Origin: Labilibaculum sp. DW002
GTDB taxonomy: Bacteria > Bacteroidota > Bacteroidia > Bacteroidales > Marinifilaceae
Assembly (NCBI RefSeq): GCF_029029525.1
Contig: NZ_JAKJSC010000001.1
Coordinates: forward strand, 2,206,987 to 2,270,986
DNA length: 64,000 nucleotides
Reading direction: 5' to 3'
In this document: in pieces, positions 9,044-17,834 of the stretch
How the letters are laid out: each line of letters begins with the position of its first letter
Position numbering within the stretch: position 1 is the stretch's first letter
Notes under the pieces: model-generated
Database searches by the model: none
What the model was told of the DNA's origin: nothing
Seen by the model: only the letters and a program-made list of their open reading frames with translations
Position numbers and translations under genes: made by a program

Positions 9044-9051
9044 CAAAGATA
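9044..9051 (-). promoter_or_regulatory. candidate -7 box for the glycosyltransferase
   Basis: On the reverse strand TATCTTTG matches TAnnTTTG exactly, 24 bases before the ATG at 9019. It overlaps the alternative TTG codon at 9046, arguing against that start. A -33 box is not clear because the region is occupied by the OmpH terminator. Confidence 0.45.
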
Positions 9052-9052
9052 T

Positions 9053-9096
9053 AAAAAAGGGCAGATAGCTTGCATCGCTAATCTGCCCTTAAAAAA
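9053..9096 (-). terminator. rho-independent terminator after the OmpH-like gene
   Basis: On the reverse strand AAGGGCAGATTAGC and GCTATCTGCCCTT form a long stem around a short loop and are followed by TTTTTT. It lies 15 bases after the stop of the gene at 9111-9701. Confidence 0.85.
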
Positions 9097-9110
9097 TATT
9101 GTAATTAGAA

Positions 9111-9701
9111 TTACTCTGCCTTAGCTGTATATCTGCCGTTTAAGCCAGTAATAATTTCTGCAGTAATATCTAAACCATCTTGAGAAAGTAAAACATTTCC
9201 GCCTTTAGTTGTGCTTAAAATTAAGCTGTAGTTATGAGCTGCATTGTATTCTGTTAGGTAATTTGTTACGCTATCGAATAATCTTTTGCTATTTGCTTGC
9301 TGCTCACCCATCAACTGGTTTGATAATTCACGCTCTAATTGTTGCAAATTTTGTTGCTTAGCAATTAATTTACGCTGTGATTCCTCAGCTCTTTCACGAT
9401 TTAAAAAACCCTTGTTTTGAAGTTTACGTTGGAAATCTACAGCTTCCTTCTCCAATTTTTGAGCCTTAAAGTTAAAATCAGTTCTAGAATCTTCCTGCTT
9501 TTTAAGAAATTTCTCATTCAAATCGACAGAAAAATTATAATTCGACAACAATGAATCAGTGTTCACATACACAACAGCACCTTCACCAGCAACAGTTTTT
9601 ACTTCTGTTGAATCATCTGAAGAATTTGAAAAATGAAGAACATAAAGAATTCCAACAGCTACAATTAATACAGCATTTAATGCAATAGATAAATTTTTCA
9701 T
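9111..9701 (-). CDS. OmpH/Skp-family periplasmic chaperone
   Basis: A 196-residue OmpH-like protein with a signal-anchor or signal peptide (hydrophobic residues 4-24). A long coiled coil follows at about 60-140, rich in Lys/Gln/Glu (QRKLIAKQQNLQQLERELSN), and then a C-terminal beta segment (YSLILSTTKGGNVLLSQDGLDIT). Skp/OmpH chaperones carry unfolded outer-membrane proteins across the periplasm. It is distinct from the two OmpH genes next to bamA (32408-33475), making three paralogs in the window. It has its own terminator and an AT-rich leader with an inverted repeat. Confidence 0.85.
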   Translation of the reverse strand: MKNLSIALNAVLIVAVGILYVLHFSNSSDDSTEVKTVAGEGAVVYVNTDSLLSNYNFSVDLNEKFLKKQEDSRTDFNFKAQKLEKEAVDFQRKLQNKGFLNRERAEESQRKLIAKQQNLQQLERELSNQLMGEQQANSKRLFDSVTNYLTEYNAAHNYSLILSTTKGGNVLLSQDGLDITAEIITGLNGRYTAKAE

Positions 9702-9735
9702 AGGTATTTTAAAATTAATTTTTCAAGGTTTTCTG

Positions 9736-9791
9736 ATTTGCCAAAATGAGTAATCAACTATAATTCTAGTATCCTACCTCAGCTGGCAAAT
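9736..9791. repeat. inverted repeat in the OmpH upstream region
   Basis: ATTTGCC-aaaat-GAG (9736-9750) and CTC-agct-GGCAAAT (9778-9791) are inverted copies separated by 27 bases. They lie 35-90 bases upstream of the OmpH ATG at 9701, so could form a leader stem or a spaced operator. Significance is unknown. Confidence 0.35.
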
Positions 9792-9997
9792 AGTGTTTTT
9801 TTGATTTTGCCTAACAAATATAAGCTTTAAAAGGAGACTAAAAAACTCAGTCTTATCAAATTTTAAAATCGGAATATATTTTGCCTAATAATTCAAATCA
9901 AAAGGATACCCTGATAAACATCATTCTTTTTTTTTTGAATCCTAATTACATTACAGTCGAAAATAAGGAACAAAAACATAACTAAACCCAATTCCCC

Positions 9998-10909
9998 ATG
10001 TTTAATAAAATGATAGCAGCGACCCTGCCTTACATGCCAAAAAAATTAGTTTGGCTTTTTTCGAAAAGATATATTGCCGGAGAAACAATTGATGATGCAG
10101 TAAAAGCTTCACTCGACTTAAATGCAAAAGGCATAAAAGTTACCGTCGACCTTTTAGGTGAATTTATTGAAGATTTGAATCAGGCGACTGAAAACAAAGA
10201 TGCCTATCTGGAGATTATAGAAGCTTTTGAAAAAAATAAGATTGATGGTAACTATTCTGTAAAACCAACTTTCTTTGGTTTATTAATAGACCCTGAAGTT
10301 TGTTACGAAAACATCAGGACTGTTGTAGCTAAGGCTGCCGAATACAACAATTTCGTTCGAATTGATATGGAAGATTCTCCATGTGTGGATAAGGAAATTG
10401 ATATGTTCCGAAAATTGAAAGCTGAATTCCCGCAAAATGTAGGTTTGGTTGTTCAGGCATATTTAAAAAGAACACTTGATGACTTGACCAATATGATGGA
10501 CATGCAAAATGGTGTTTCTAAGCTGAACTACCGCTTATGTAAGGGGATTTATGTGGAGTCAGAAGAGATTGCTTATAAGAAATATGAAGAAATCAACGAA
10601 CACTACATTAAGGATCTTGAGTTCATGTTAAAAAATGGTATCTATCCAGGTATTGCAACTCACGATAAAAATTTAATTCAGCCATCATACGATTTAATTG
10701 AGAAATATAACGTGCCTAAGGATAAGTATGAATTCCAAATGCTTTATGGCGTTACGCCGGAACTTAGACAATCAATCCTTGATAAAGGACACAAAATGCG
10801 TGTTTACGTTCCTTTTGGGAAAGATTGGTTTGGTTACTCAACCAGAAGACTTAAGGAAAATCCTAAAATGGCAATGCTAATTATAAAAGCACTATTTAGT
10901 AGAGGATAA
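9998..10909 (+). CDS. Proline dehydrogenase (stand-alone, FAD-dependent)
   Basis: A 303-residue monofunctional proline dehydrogenase that oxidises proline to pyrroline-5-carboxylate, passing electrons to the quinone pool; PruA (5491-7122) finishes the conversion to glutamate. The TIM-barrel signatures are present: VRIDMEDSPCVD, GLVVQAYLKRTLDDL, YRLCKGIYVESEEIAYK (FAD/substrate site), GIATHDKNL, YEFQMLYGV and the C-terminal VYVPFGKDWFGYSTRRLKEN. That last motif holds the paired Arg residues that bind the proline carboxylate. Length fits the short bacterial PRODH class. The gene is monocistronic with a strong terminator. Confidence 0.95.
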   Translation: MFNKMIAATLPYMPKKLVWLFSKRYIAGETIDDAVKASLDLNAKGIKVTVDLLGEFIEDLNQATENKDAYLEIIEAFEKNKIDGNYSVKPTFFGLLIDPEVCYENIRTVVAKAAEYNNFVRIDMEDSPCVDKEIDMFRKLKAEFPQNVGLVVQAYLKRTLDDLTNMMDMQNGVSKLNYRLCKGIYVESEEIAYKKYEEINEHYIKDLEFMLKNGIYPGIATHDKNLIQPSYDLIEKYNVPKDKYEFQMLYGVTPELRQSILDKGHKMRVYVPFGKDWFGYSTRRLKENPKMAMLIIKALFSRG

Positions 10910-10912
10910 AAG

Positions 10913-10942
10913 AAAAGCGGTGATAAAATCACCGCTTTTTTT
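10913..10942 (+). terminator. bidirectional terminator after proline dehydrogenase
   Basis: AAAAGCGGTGAT-aaa-ATCACCGCTTTTTTT is a perfect stem with T/A runs on both sides. It can serve both proline dehydrogenase and the convergent gene whose stop is at 10941. Confidence 0.9.
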
Positions 10943-11651
10943 ATTTCTTTTTTGTTCCGTATCGATACATTTGTTTTAATGTGGTTATCTCTTTGTCGGT
11001 TACCAAATTATCGGGAATCTTTAATTTCCTTTTCCTTTTCATTCTTTGTACCTCTGGTAAAGTACGTCCCATACTTACACCAACCATCTGATCTGGAGCA
11101 ATCATAACATGATGTTCATTCATCACTACATGATTTCTTATTAGTAAATCAGTATTTGCTTTGGCATCCATCTTTGTCGGTCTGGTGGTTAAAGCTTCAT
11201 AGGTTGCAGAATTGACGTTATTTTTTGCCCTCACATACTCTGGTGTATTCACCTTTGCATTCATGAATGCTTCTTTAAAATCACCAAAGCGAGGCAAAAT
11301 TAATACCTCCTGAAGGGCAATCGTATCTTTCGCAAGAAATACGCCAAACAGATAATCATCTTGCTGGAGACTATCGCTCACCACAACTTTTACATCGTTG
11401 TAACCAACATAGGAATAATTTATTGTATCTCCCGAACTTACCCAAATGGAAAACCTTCCGTAGGAATTCGTTGTACCTGCCTGTTTGTTATTTACTCTAT
11501 AATGAGAATAAGGTAAAGTTGAAAGTACTTCCTGATCCATTACAGCTCCAGTAAAAAAAATTGAATCGTTTCTTATTTTTTGTGCGTTTGCATCATTAAA
11601 AAGTAAAATTGCACACAAAACAAACAAACAGCTTATAATTGTCTTTTTCAT
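10941..11651 (-). CDS. exported protein with a carboxypeptidase-regulatory-like domain
   Basis: A 236-residue protein starting MKKTIISCLFVLCAILLFND, a clear signal peptide ending near ANA-Q. Residues about 30-110 resemble the CarboxypepD_reg-like beta-sandwich common in Bacteroidota (AGTTNSYGRFSIWVSSGDTI, then SYVGYNDVKVVV). The C-terminal half is basic (VQRMKRKRKLKIP) and unrecognised. The downstream ATG at 11651 was chosen because the longer frame from 11678 overlaps the nitroreductase stop and lacks a signal peptide start. It follows the nitroreductase by 17 bases and could be co-transcribed. Function unknown. Confidence 0.7.
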   Translation of the reverse strand: MKKTIISCLFVLCAILLFNDANAQKIRNDSIFFTGAVMDQEVLSTLPYSHYRVNNKQAGTTNSYGRFSIWVSSGDTINYSYVGYNDVKVVVSDSLQQDDYLFGVFLAKDTIALQEVLILPRFGDFKEAFMNAKVNTPEYVRAKNNVNSATYEALTTRPTKMDAKANTDLLIRNHVVMNEHHVMIAPDQMVGVSMGRTLPEVQRMKRKRKLKIPDNLVTDKEITTLKQMYRYGTKKK

Positions 11652-11668
11652 ATTCTTTAGTTTAAGCT

Positions 11669-12247
11669 CTATAAACATCCAACAATCAGGTCATCTAATT
11701 TTCTTTTGGGAACATAATGAACACCATTCTCATCTCTCCAATATTTTATATCTTCATTCTTCATTTCTTCAATTACAATCTCCTCTTTAGGCTTACCTAG
11801 AGCTACTACTTGAATGATTGAATAATCCTTTGAAATCTTTAAAATCTCTCTTATTTCTTTTTCTTTAAACGCTCTGAGTATGCAGCCACCAAATTCATCT
11901 TCCACGGCTCCAAGCAACAAATTTTGTACCGCTATCCCATCATCACAAAAATAATTTCTGCTTAATTTCTCATCATTTAGCATGATAACATAAGCTGCAG
12001 GCCTCTCTCCCTCAATTGGCCCATTCCAATCGCTCAAATATCCCGCCCAGGCCAAATTTGAAAATACTTCTTCACATTTGTCTTCACTTAGTACAATTTG
12101 ATATTTTAAAGTTTGTCCATTTCTTCCTGAAGCTCCTAAACGAGCTAAATCAATCCATTCGCGAATTAAATACAATGAAATTTTTTCTTCTTCAAAAAAT
12201 CTACGATAACTTCTATTCCTTTTTACTAATTCTTTCAACATTTTCAT
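11669..12247 (-). CDS. nitroreductase-family protein
   Basis: A 192-residue FMN-dependent nitroreductase-like protein. It opens with LVKRNRSYRRFFEEEKIS, the usual Arg-rich FMN phosphate-binding start of the family. It continues with DLARLGASGRNGQTLKYQIV, DDGIAVQNLLLGAVEDEFGGCIL and VVALGKPKEE, all standard positions for FMN and dimer contacts. These enzymes reduce nitro or quinone compounds with NAD(P)H; the physiological substrate is unknown. The family's substrate range is broad, so a precise name is not justified. It is probably the first gene of a pair with the exported protein downstream. Confidence 0.85.
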   Translation of the reverse strand: MKMLKELVKRNRSYRRFFEEEKISLYLIREWIDLARLGASGRNGQTLKYQIVLSEDKCEEVFSNLAWAGYLSDWNGPIEGERPAAYVIMLNDEKLSRNYFCDDGIAVQNLLLGAVEDEFGGCILRAFKEKEIREILKISKDYSIIQVVALGKPKEEIVIEEMKNEDIKYWRDENGVHYVPKRKLDDLIVGCL

Positions 12248-12416
12248 TCTGTTTCTTACTATTTGCTAATCCTTAAATTAAACCAAATTTCTCTGAGCAT
12301 CAAAAAATTCATTACTCATTTCAAGCTCTTATTAATTAGAAAACAATAACCACCTAACAACCAAGCAAGAACAAGAATTTAAAAAATTCAGATCTTCATC
12401 AATTGCAAGCATAAAA

Positions 12417-12450
12417 AATGGGCGATTTCACAATAAAATCGCCCATTCAG
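12417..12450 (-). terminator. rho-independent terminator after the Fe-type superoxide dismutase
   Basis: On the reverse strand AATGGGCGATTT and AAATCGCCCATT pair, followed by TTTTTT. It starts 13 bases after the SOD stop at 12463. Confidence 0.85.
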
Positions 12451-12462
12451 ATATATGTATTT

Positions 12463-13047
12463 TTACAATTCATTAAATCGTTTCTCAATTACTTCCCAAT
12501 TTAGCAAAGTCCAAAAATTTTCAATGTATTTCGGACGAGCATTTTGAGTATCTAAATAATAAGCATGCTCCCATACATCCATAGTCATTAATGGGGTCAT
12601 TCCATCGGTAAGTGGATTGCCAGCATTCGTTTTCTTTATAATTCTCAATTTATTGTGTGCGTCAGCAACTAACCACGCCCACCCAGATCCAAACAAGCTA
12701 GCACCAGCTTTCGAAAATTCATCCTTAAAAGCAGCAAATGAACCAAAAGTAGATGTAATGGCATCTGCAAGCTTACCCGTTGGCTCTCCTCCGCCTTTCG
12801 GACTTAATGCCAGAAAATAAAAGGTGTGATTGTACACTTGTGCTCCATTGTTAAAAATGCCTCCCTCAGAATGCTTTACAATTTCCTCCAAGCTTGCGTT
12901 CTCGAAAGCAGTTCCCTTTATCAAATTATTTAAATTTGTAACGTATGCTTGATGATGTTTTCCGAAGTGAAATTCTAAGGTTTTTTGGCTAATAAAAGGC
13001 TCTAAGCCATTTAATTCATAAGGTAATTTTGGTAGTTCGTGTGTCAT
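12463..13047 (-). CDS. sodB: Superoxide dismutase, Fe-type signature
   Basis: A 194-residue Fe/Mn-family superoxide dismutase without a signal peptide. Metal ligands are visible as His in FHFGKHHQAYV, His in QVYNHTFYF, and Asp and His in [10 protein letters not shown]. The active-site Gln comes from the N-terminal half (NNGAQVYNH) while the later position is NAGNP, the pattern of iron enzymes. It lies 124 bases downstream of a second SOD with the Mn-type pattern, and each gene has its own terminator, so they are probably expressed separately. The metal assignment is by signature residues only. Confidence 0.9.
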   Translation of the reverse strand: MTHELPKLPYELNGLEPFISQKTLEFHFGKHHQAYVTNLNNLIKGTAFENASLEEIVKHSEGGIFNNGAQVYNHTFYFLALSPKGGGEPTGKLADAITSTFGSFAAFKDEFSKAGASLFGSGWAWLVADAHNKLRIIKKTNAGNPLTDGMTPLMTMDVWEHAYYLDTQNARPKYIENFWTLLNWEVIEKRFNEL

Positions 13048-13107
13048 GTCTTTGCTTTTTTTGATTCACTATACAATTTCAACATAATTTTTGAATTATT
13101 CAATAGC

Positions 13108-13142
13108 TAAAACTAAAAGACCGACTTTCAAAAGAAAGCCGA
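13108..13142 (-). terminator. rho-independent terminator after the Mn-type superoxide dismutase
   Basis: On the reverse strand GATCGGCTTTC-TTTT-GAAAGTCGGTC forms a stem followed by TTTTAG. It separates the two SOD genes. Confidence 0.75.
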
Positions 13143-13171
13143 TCCCAAAATCAAAAAAACAATAAACAAAA

Positions 13172-13774
13172 CTAATCCTGAAAGCGCCTTGACGCTTCCT
13201 CCCAATTAACAACTTCAAAAAATTCTGAAATGTAATCGGGTCTTCTATTTTGAAACTTTAAATAGTAAGCATGTTCCCATACATCCAATCCAAGGATTGG
13301 AGTTCCTTTTACTTCTGCATCGTCCATCAGCGGATTATCTTGATTTGGTGTTGAACAAACTTTCAAACTTCCATCTGATAGTTTTACCAACCAAGCCCAT
13401 CCTGATCCAAATCGAGTTGCAGCTGCTTTTGAAAATTTCTCCTTAAACTGCTCAAAACTTCCAAACGTATCATTAATAGCTTTTTGCAATTCTCCAGAAG
13501 GTTTACCACCTCCATCAGGAGACATTAATTTCCAAAATAAATCGTGATTATAATATCCTCCACCATTATTCCTAATTGCTGAAGATTGTTTTGAAACACC
13601 AGCTAAAATCTCACCAATACATTTTCCATCAAGATCAGTATTAGCAATTGCAGCATTCAAATTATTAGTATAACCTGCGTGATGCTTTGAATGGTGAATT
13701 TCCATAGTTCTTGCATCAATATGCGGCTCTAAAGCATCATATGCATACGGTAATTTAGGTAATTCAAAGGCCAT
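13172..13774 (-). CDS. sodA: Superoxide dismutase, Mn-type signature
   Basis: A 200-residue cytoplasmic Fe/Mn-family superoxide dismutase. Ligands are His in [11 protein letters not shown], His in [10 protein letters not shown], and Asp and His in [19 protein letters not shown] lacks the N-terminal Gln, while STPNQDNPL supplies the Gln from the C-terminal half, the manganese-type arrangement. It is upstream of the Fe-type paralog on the same strand. A Mn/Fe pair would let the cell keep SOD activity when iron is scarce; no regulatory site for iron was identified. The paralogs are clearly divergent, so this is not a recent duplication. Confidence 0.9.
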   Translation of the reverse strand: MAFELPKLPYAYDALEPHIDARTMEIHHSKHHAGYTNNLNAAIANTDLDGKCIGEILAGVSKQSSAIRNNGGGYYNHDLFWKLMSPDGGGKPSGELQKAINDTFGSFEQFKEKFSKAAATRFGSGWAWLVKLSDGSLKVCSTPNQDNPLMDDAEVKGTPILGLDVWEHAYYLKFQNRRPDYISEFFEVVNWEEASRRFQD

Positions 13775-13957
13775 ATATAGTATGTATTTTAATCGTAATT
13801 ATTATCTATTTTTTTATCACTAAAACAAAGCTAATTTTTATCTGGATTAAATCCAAGCTATTTAAAGACTTTTTTGTCTTTTATTTTTTAATCCTACAGA
13901 TCTCCTCTTACATCGAAGATTTTTAGCTACTTTCGTGGCTTCAATATTTATATTCTT

Positions 13958-15266
13958 GTGAACAAACGAATTCTCGATATCGCGATACCTAATATTATTA
14001 GTAATATCACTATTCCTCTTTTGGGTATAGTGGATTTAGCACTGATGGGTCACCTTGGAGAAGTTGATTTTATTGGTGGGATTGCCTTAGGAGGAACAAT
14101 ATTTAACTTCTTATATTGGGGTTTTGCTTTTCTTAGAATGGGGACAAGCGGAATTACAGCTCAGGCTTATGGTGCTCGAAATTTAAACGAAACCATTCTG
14201 TCTCTATCTAGAGCACTATTAGTTGCATTGATAGGTAGCACCTGTATATTACTCTTACAAGTCCCAATAGCCGAACTTAGCTTTTACTTTATCGATAGTG
14301 AAGAATCTGTTGAATCAATAGCGAAATCGTACTATTACATTCGTGTTTGGGCTGCTCCAGCTACCATCGGCCTGTATGCCTTAACAGGGTGGTTTATTGG
14401 CATGCAAAATTCTAAAATACCGATGGTCATTGCCATTATTTGTAATACTATCAATATTAGTCTATCAGCTTATTTTGTTTATGGATTAAATATGGATGCC
14501 AGAGGTGTTGCTCTTGGAACTGTTATTGCTCAATATTGTGGTCTTGTTTATCGCAATGTTCTTTGTTCTTCGCTTTTATCGCCGATTATTTCATTACTGG
14601 AGCAGAAAAGGAATGATGAAAATTAGCGAATTGAAAAACTTCATCGCCATTAACAAAGATATTTTCCTGAGAACTCTTTGTATTATTTTTGTATTTACCT
14701 TCTTTACAACTGAATCTGCAAGCACTAATAAAACCATTCTTGCCGTCAACTCACTATTACTACAATTCCTTTTCATCTTTTCATATCTTATGGATGGTTT
14801 TGCTTATGCAGCAGAAGCTCTTGTTGGTCGATTTGTTGGGGCAAATAATGAAAACGGACTAAAAAAAGTAATTCGATTATTGTTTTTATGGGGAATTGGA
14901 ATCAGCTTGGCATTTACTGTTTTTTACGGTACAACCAGCAACTTAATCTTATCGGCCTTAACAAATAGTGAAGCTACAATATTAGAAGCACAAGCTTATT
15001 TAAAATGGATTATTCTATTGCCAATTTTAAGTTTTACATCCTTTCTTATGGATGGGATCTTTATTGGTGCAACCGCTTCGGTTTACATGCGAAAAACAAT
15101 GATGGCTGCAACCCTTTTCGTTTTTATTCCTTTTTATTATATCCTTAGTGATTACTATCAAAATCATGGATTATGGATCGCCATGTTAGGTTTTATGTTG
15201 GCTCGAGGAGTATTCCAAGCTATTTATTACAAAAAAGCTATTCTTCTTCGTTTCAATTCAATTTAA
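13958..15266 (+). pseudogene. MATE-family multidrug/Na+ efflux transporter, interrupted by a frameshift
   Basis: Two overlapping frames encode the halves of one MATE transporter. The first begins at a GTG (13958, MNKRILDIAIPNIISNITIP) and runs to a stop at 14626. The second frame continues from about 14546 to 15266 with RLFHYWSRKGMMKISELKNF and the C-terminal transmembrane helices. Homology-like content passes from the first to the second frame at GTTTATC (14546-14552): removing one T from TTT 14547-14549 restores ...YCGLVIAMFFVLRFYRR... and a 435-residue protein of normal MATE length. MATE proteins export cationic drugs in exchange for Na+ or H+. It could be a real inactivation, a strain mutation or a sequencing/assembly error; the rest of the gene is intact. 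Confidence 0.8.
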
Positions 15267-15942
15267 ACATTTCGAGTAAAGTTAACTGCAAAGCTTCCGT
15301 TAATTTTAAAATCTCATCTTCTTCAATTTTGTAGCTATCACTTGCCTTTTCAATGCGATCTACAACATAAAACAATTGAATTAATTTCAATTTCTCTTCT
15401 AGACATGCATATAAGACACTAGCGCCGTCTCTGCTTATTACATCCGGATGATTTTTGACATACATATCAGCAATACTAAAAAGACTTTTGGGTATTGTGT
15501 TGCAGCTAATACCACTAACTTTTCTGTATTCCGATTGAAATTCTGGTAAGACAAGGTTGTTTTCTAATATTCCGTTCGAAAATGGAAATTCATTTTTATT
15601 CTGTATTTCCAAATCGAAAATAGAAGAAAACTGATCCTCCGATTCAAAACCCAAATCACCAAAATAATCATCAATCACACTAGCAACAATACCAGGTTCC
15701 AATTTGTCTTTTAATGAAAAGCATCGACCAAGATGAATAACAAAATCATATTTCTTTGTATTCAATGATTTACTTAAATGATACGATGATACACTTCCCC
15801 CAGTTCCAGTAATCAGCACATCTAATTCCTTTTCCTGATACTTGAATCGAGCGTAATTCTTTCCCAAATATTCAACTAAAACCAGCTGACTAATAAAATT
15901 TTGCATGGTTGAAAAAGAACCAGCAATTATTAAAATCTCCAT
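15253..15942 (-). CDS. futalosine-hydrolase/MTA-SAH-nucleosidase-like protein with altered active site
   Basis: A 229-residue protein with the fold pattern of MqnB (futalosine hydrolase) and MTA/SAH nucleosidases. It shows GTGGSVSSYHLSKSL, KYDFVIHLGRCFSLKDKLEPG, the MqnB-like DDYFGDLGFESEDQFSSIF and VSGISCNTI. Key catalytic positions differ: the usual SMEGAA element reads SRDGAS (Glu to Asp), and the N-terminal acidic motif after the first strand is AGSFSTMQ. It may be a diverged enzyme, a different nucleosidase or a non-catalytic paralog. Its 3' end overlaps the convergent MATE gene by 14 bases, and it is divergent from folE. No other menaquinone gene is nearby. Confidence 0.6.
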   Translation of the reverse strand: MEILIIAGSFSTMQNFISQLVLVEYLGKNYARFKYQEKELDVLITGTGGSVSSYHLSKSLNTKKYDFVIHLGRCFSLKDKLEPGIVASVIDDYFGDLGFESEDQFSSIFDLEIQNKNEFPFSNGILENNLVLPEFQSEYRKVSGISCNTIPKSLFSIADMYVKNHPDVISRDGASVLYACLEEKLKLIQLFYVVDRIEKASDSYKIEEDEILKLTEALQLTLLEMFKLN

Positions 15943-16053
15943 TGATGCAAGAACTTAGGCTAAACAAAAGCTTCGAAAAGTTTGTTATATAGGTGAAATT
16001 TATACTTATTTTGCAAGTCGAAATAGCGACTTAAATTTAAACAGACAACACAG

Positions 16054-16683
16054 ATGGAATTTTCAAGTAACGAAACAGAAAATAAAGGTTTCACAAAAAT
16101 AGAAAAATTCAACCAAGAAACGACTGAGGAACTCATGTTTCACTATAAAAAAGTACTTGAACTTTTAGGTGAAGATGCGGAGAGAGAAGGACTTGAAAAA
16201 ACGCCCCTAAGAGTTGCTAAGGCAATGCAATTTCTTACACACGGTTATCATATCAAACCTGAAGAAATCCTGAAATCAGCCATGTTTAAAGAAGAATATC
16301 GCCAAATGGTGATTGTTAAGGATATTGAAGTATACTCAATGTGCGAACATCACATGCTTCCGTTTGTAGGAAGAGCTCACGTTGCGTATATTCCTGACGG
16401 CACAATTACAGGCCTAAGTAAAATTGCACGTGTGGTTGATGCTTTTGCCCGCCGTTTACAAGTGCAAGAAAGACTAACAACTCAAATTAAAGATTGTATT
16501 CAAGACACACTTAAACCTCTTGGTGTAGCGGTTGTAATTGAAGCGACACATATGTGTATGTCAATGCGAGGCGTTCAGAAACAAAATTCGACAACAACAA
16601 CTTCTGATTTTACCGGAGCTTTCGAAAAAGTCGCTACACGCGAAGAGTTTATTCGACTGATCTCTACAAAAACTAATTACTAA
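16054..16683 (+). CDS. folE: GTP cyclohydrolase I
   Basis: A 209-residue FolE that converts GTP to 7,8-dihydroneopterin triphosphate, the first step of folate/tetrahydropterin (and queuosine) synthesis. Zinc ligands and catalytic site are visible: Cys and His in [20 protein letters not shown], the [20 protein letters not shown] helix, and the second zinc Cys in [15 protein letters not shown]. The C-terminal region matches the family to the end. The N-terminal 20 residues are a variable, charged extension. It is single and divergent from the nucleosidase-like gene. Confidence 0.97.
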   Translation: MEFSSNETENKGFTKIEKFNQETTEELMFHYKKVLELLGEDAEREGLEKTPLRVAKAMQFLTHGYHIKPEEILKSAMFKEEYRQMVIVKDIEVYSMCEHHMLPFVGRAHVAYIPDGTITGLSKIARVVDAFARRLQVQERLTTQIKDCIQDTLKPLGVAVVIEATHMCMSMRGVQKQNSTTTTSDFTGAFEKVATREEFIRLISTKTNY

Positions 16684-16741
16684 TAAGTAAAGAATTCTTG
16701 ATTCAAGGATAAGCACCAATTCACAATGTTCGATAACAAAA

Positions 16742-16772
16742 TTGCACGTTGTTAATTGATTAGATATCTTTG
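16742..16772 (+). promoter_or_regulatory. Bacteroidetes-type promoter for fabD
   Basis: A -33 TTG (16742-16744) is separated by 20 bases from a -7 box TATCTTTG (16765-16772). Both match the Bacteroidetes consensus and lie about 80 bases before the fabD ATG. Confidence 0.6.
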
Positions 16773-16853
16773 TGCCCTGAATATTTTAAATCTTAGCATG
16801 ATAATCAATTCATTACTTATTATTGAATTGAAAATTGATAATTGAAGAAGAAT

Positions 16854-17744
16854 ATGAAAGCATATGTATTCCCTGGGCAAGGAGCCCAATTTGTTGGTAT
16901 GGGCAAAGACCTGTACGAAAACTCTGAACTAGGTAAAGAATTATTCGACAAAGCTAACGAGATTCTTGGTTTCAACATTACTGAATTAATGTTTAACGGA
17001 ACTGATGAAGATCTTAGACAAACTAAGGTTACTCAACCTGCTATCTTCCTTCATTCTGTAATTTTAGCTAAAACTTTAGGTGCTGATTTCAAACCAGAAA
17101 TGGTTGCTGGTCACTCTTTGGGTGAATTCTCTGCACTTGTTGCTAATGGAGCTCTTTCTTTCGAAGATGGTCTTAAGTTGGTTTCTCAACGTGCAATGGC
17201 TATGCAAAAAGCTTGCGAAATTGAGCCTTCAACTATGGCTGCTATCATTGGTCTTGATGACGAAACTGTTGAAAGAGTTTGTGCTGAAATTGATGAGATT
17301 GTTGTTCCTGCAAACTTTAACTGCCCAGGTCAGTTGGTTATTTCTGGTAGTATGAAAGGCATTGAAGTAGCTTGCGAGAAATTGAAAGAAGCTGGTGCTA
17401 AACGTGCTTTGCCATTAAAAGTTGGAGGTGCATTTCACTCACCACTAATGGAACCTGCACGTGTCGAACTTGAAGAAGCAATTAAAAATACAAATTTCTC
17501 TACTCCTACTTGTGCTGTTTACCAAAATGTAAATGCTAAGCCTGTAACCGATCCTGAAGAAATCAAGAAAAATCTTGTTGCTCAGTTAACTGCTCCTGTA
17601 CGTTTTACTCAAACTATGGTTAACATGATTGCTGATGGTGCAAGTTCTTTCACCGAAGTTGGTCCTGGTAAAGTTATCCAAGGTTTAGTTAAAAAAGTAG
17701 ATCGTAAAATGGAAACTGCTGGTGTAGATTCTTTTCAAGGATAA
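16854..17744 (+). CDS. fabD: Malonyl-CoA:ACP transacylase
   Basis: A 296-residue FabD that loads malonyl groups on acyl carrier protein for fatty acid synthesis. YVFPGQGAQFVGMGKDLYEN is the canonical start; the nucleophile Ser is in VAGHSLGEFSALVA, the catalytic His in VGGAFHSPLMEPAR, and the malonyl-carboxylate Arg in SQRAMAMQKAC. I chose the ATG at 16854; a TTG 12 bases upstream would only add MKKN. It is not in a fab operon here; the other fab genes must lie elsewhere. Codon use suggests high expression. Two convergent terminators follow. Confidence 0.97.
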   Translation: MKAYVFPGQGAQFVGMGKDLYENSELGKELFDKANEILGFNITELMFNGTDEDLRQTKVTQPAIFLHSVILAKTLGADFKPEMVAGHSLGEFSALVANGALSFEDGLKLVSQRAMAMQKACEIEPSTMAAIIGLDDETVERVCAEIDEIVVPANFNCPGQLVISGSMKGIEVACEKLKEAGAKRALPLKVGGAFHSPLMEPARVELEEAIKNTNFSTPTCAVYQNVNAKPVTDPEEIKKNLVAQLTAPVRFTQTMVNMIADGASSFTEVGPGKVIQGLVKKVDRKMETAGVDSFQG

Positions 17745-17765
17745 ATACCAATCGAAATAAATAAC

Positions 17766-17796
17766 AAAGGCAGTTCATATGAACTGCCTTTTGTTT
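17766..17796 (+). terminator. rho-independent terminator after fabD
   Basis: GGCAGTTCATATGAACTGCC is a perfect palindrome flanked by AAA and TTTTGTTTT, 22 bases after the fabD stop. Confidence 0.85.
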
Positions 17797-17801
17797 TACC
17801 A

Positions 17802-17834
17802 TAAAAAAAGGAGGCTTATTGCCTCCTTTTTATT
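17802..17834 (-). terminator. rho-independent terminator after the receiver/PEP-synthase-like gene
   Basis: AAAAGGAGGC-ttatt-GCCTCCTTTT with A and T runs on both sides; on the reverse strand it directly follows the stop at 17833. Confidence 0.85.

Noticed and set aside
9020-9046. TTG start for the glycosyltransferase
   Set aside because: The codon lies inside a TATCTTTG -7 box; the ATG at 9019 is the more likely start.
13958-15266. Programmed ribosomal frameshifting in the MATE gene
   Set aside because: The junction GTTTATC is not a known slippery site, no stimulatory structure is evident, and MATE genes are not known to use frameshifting. A mutation or sequence error is simpler.
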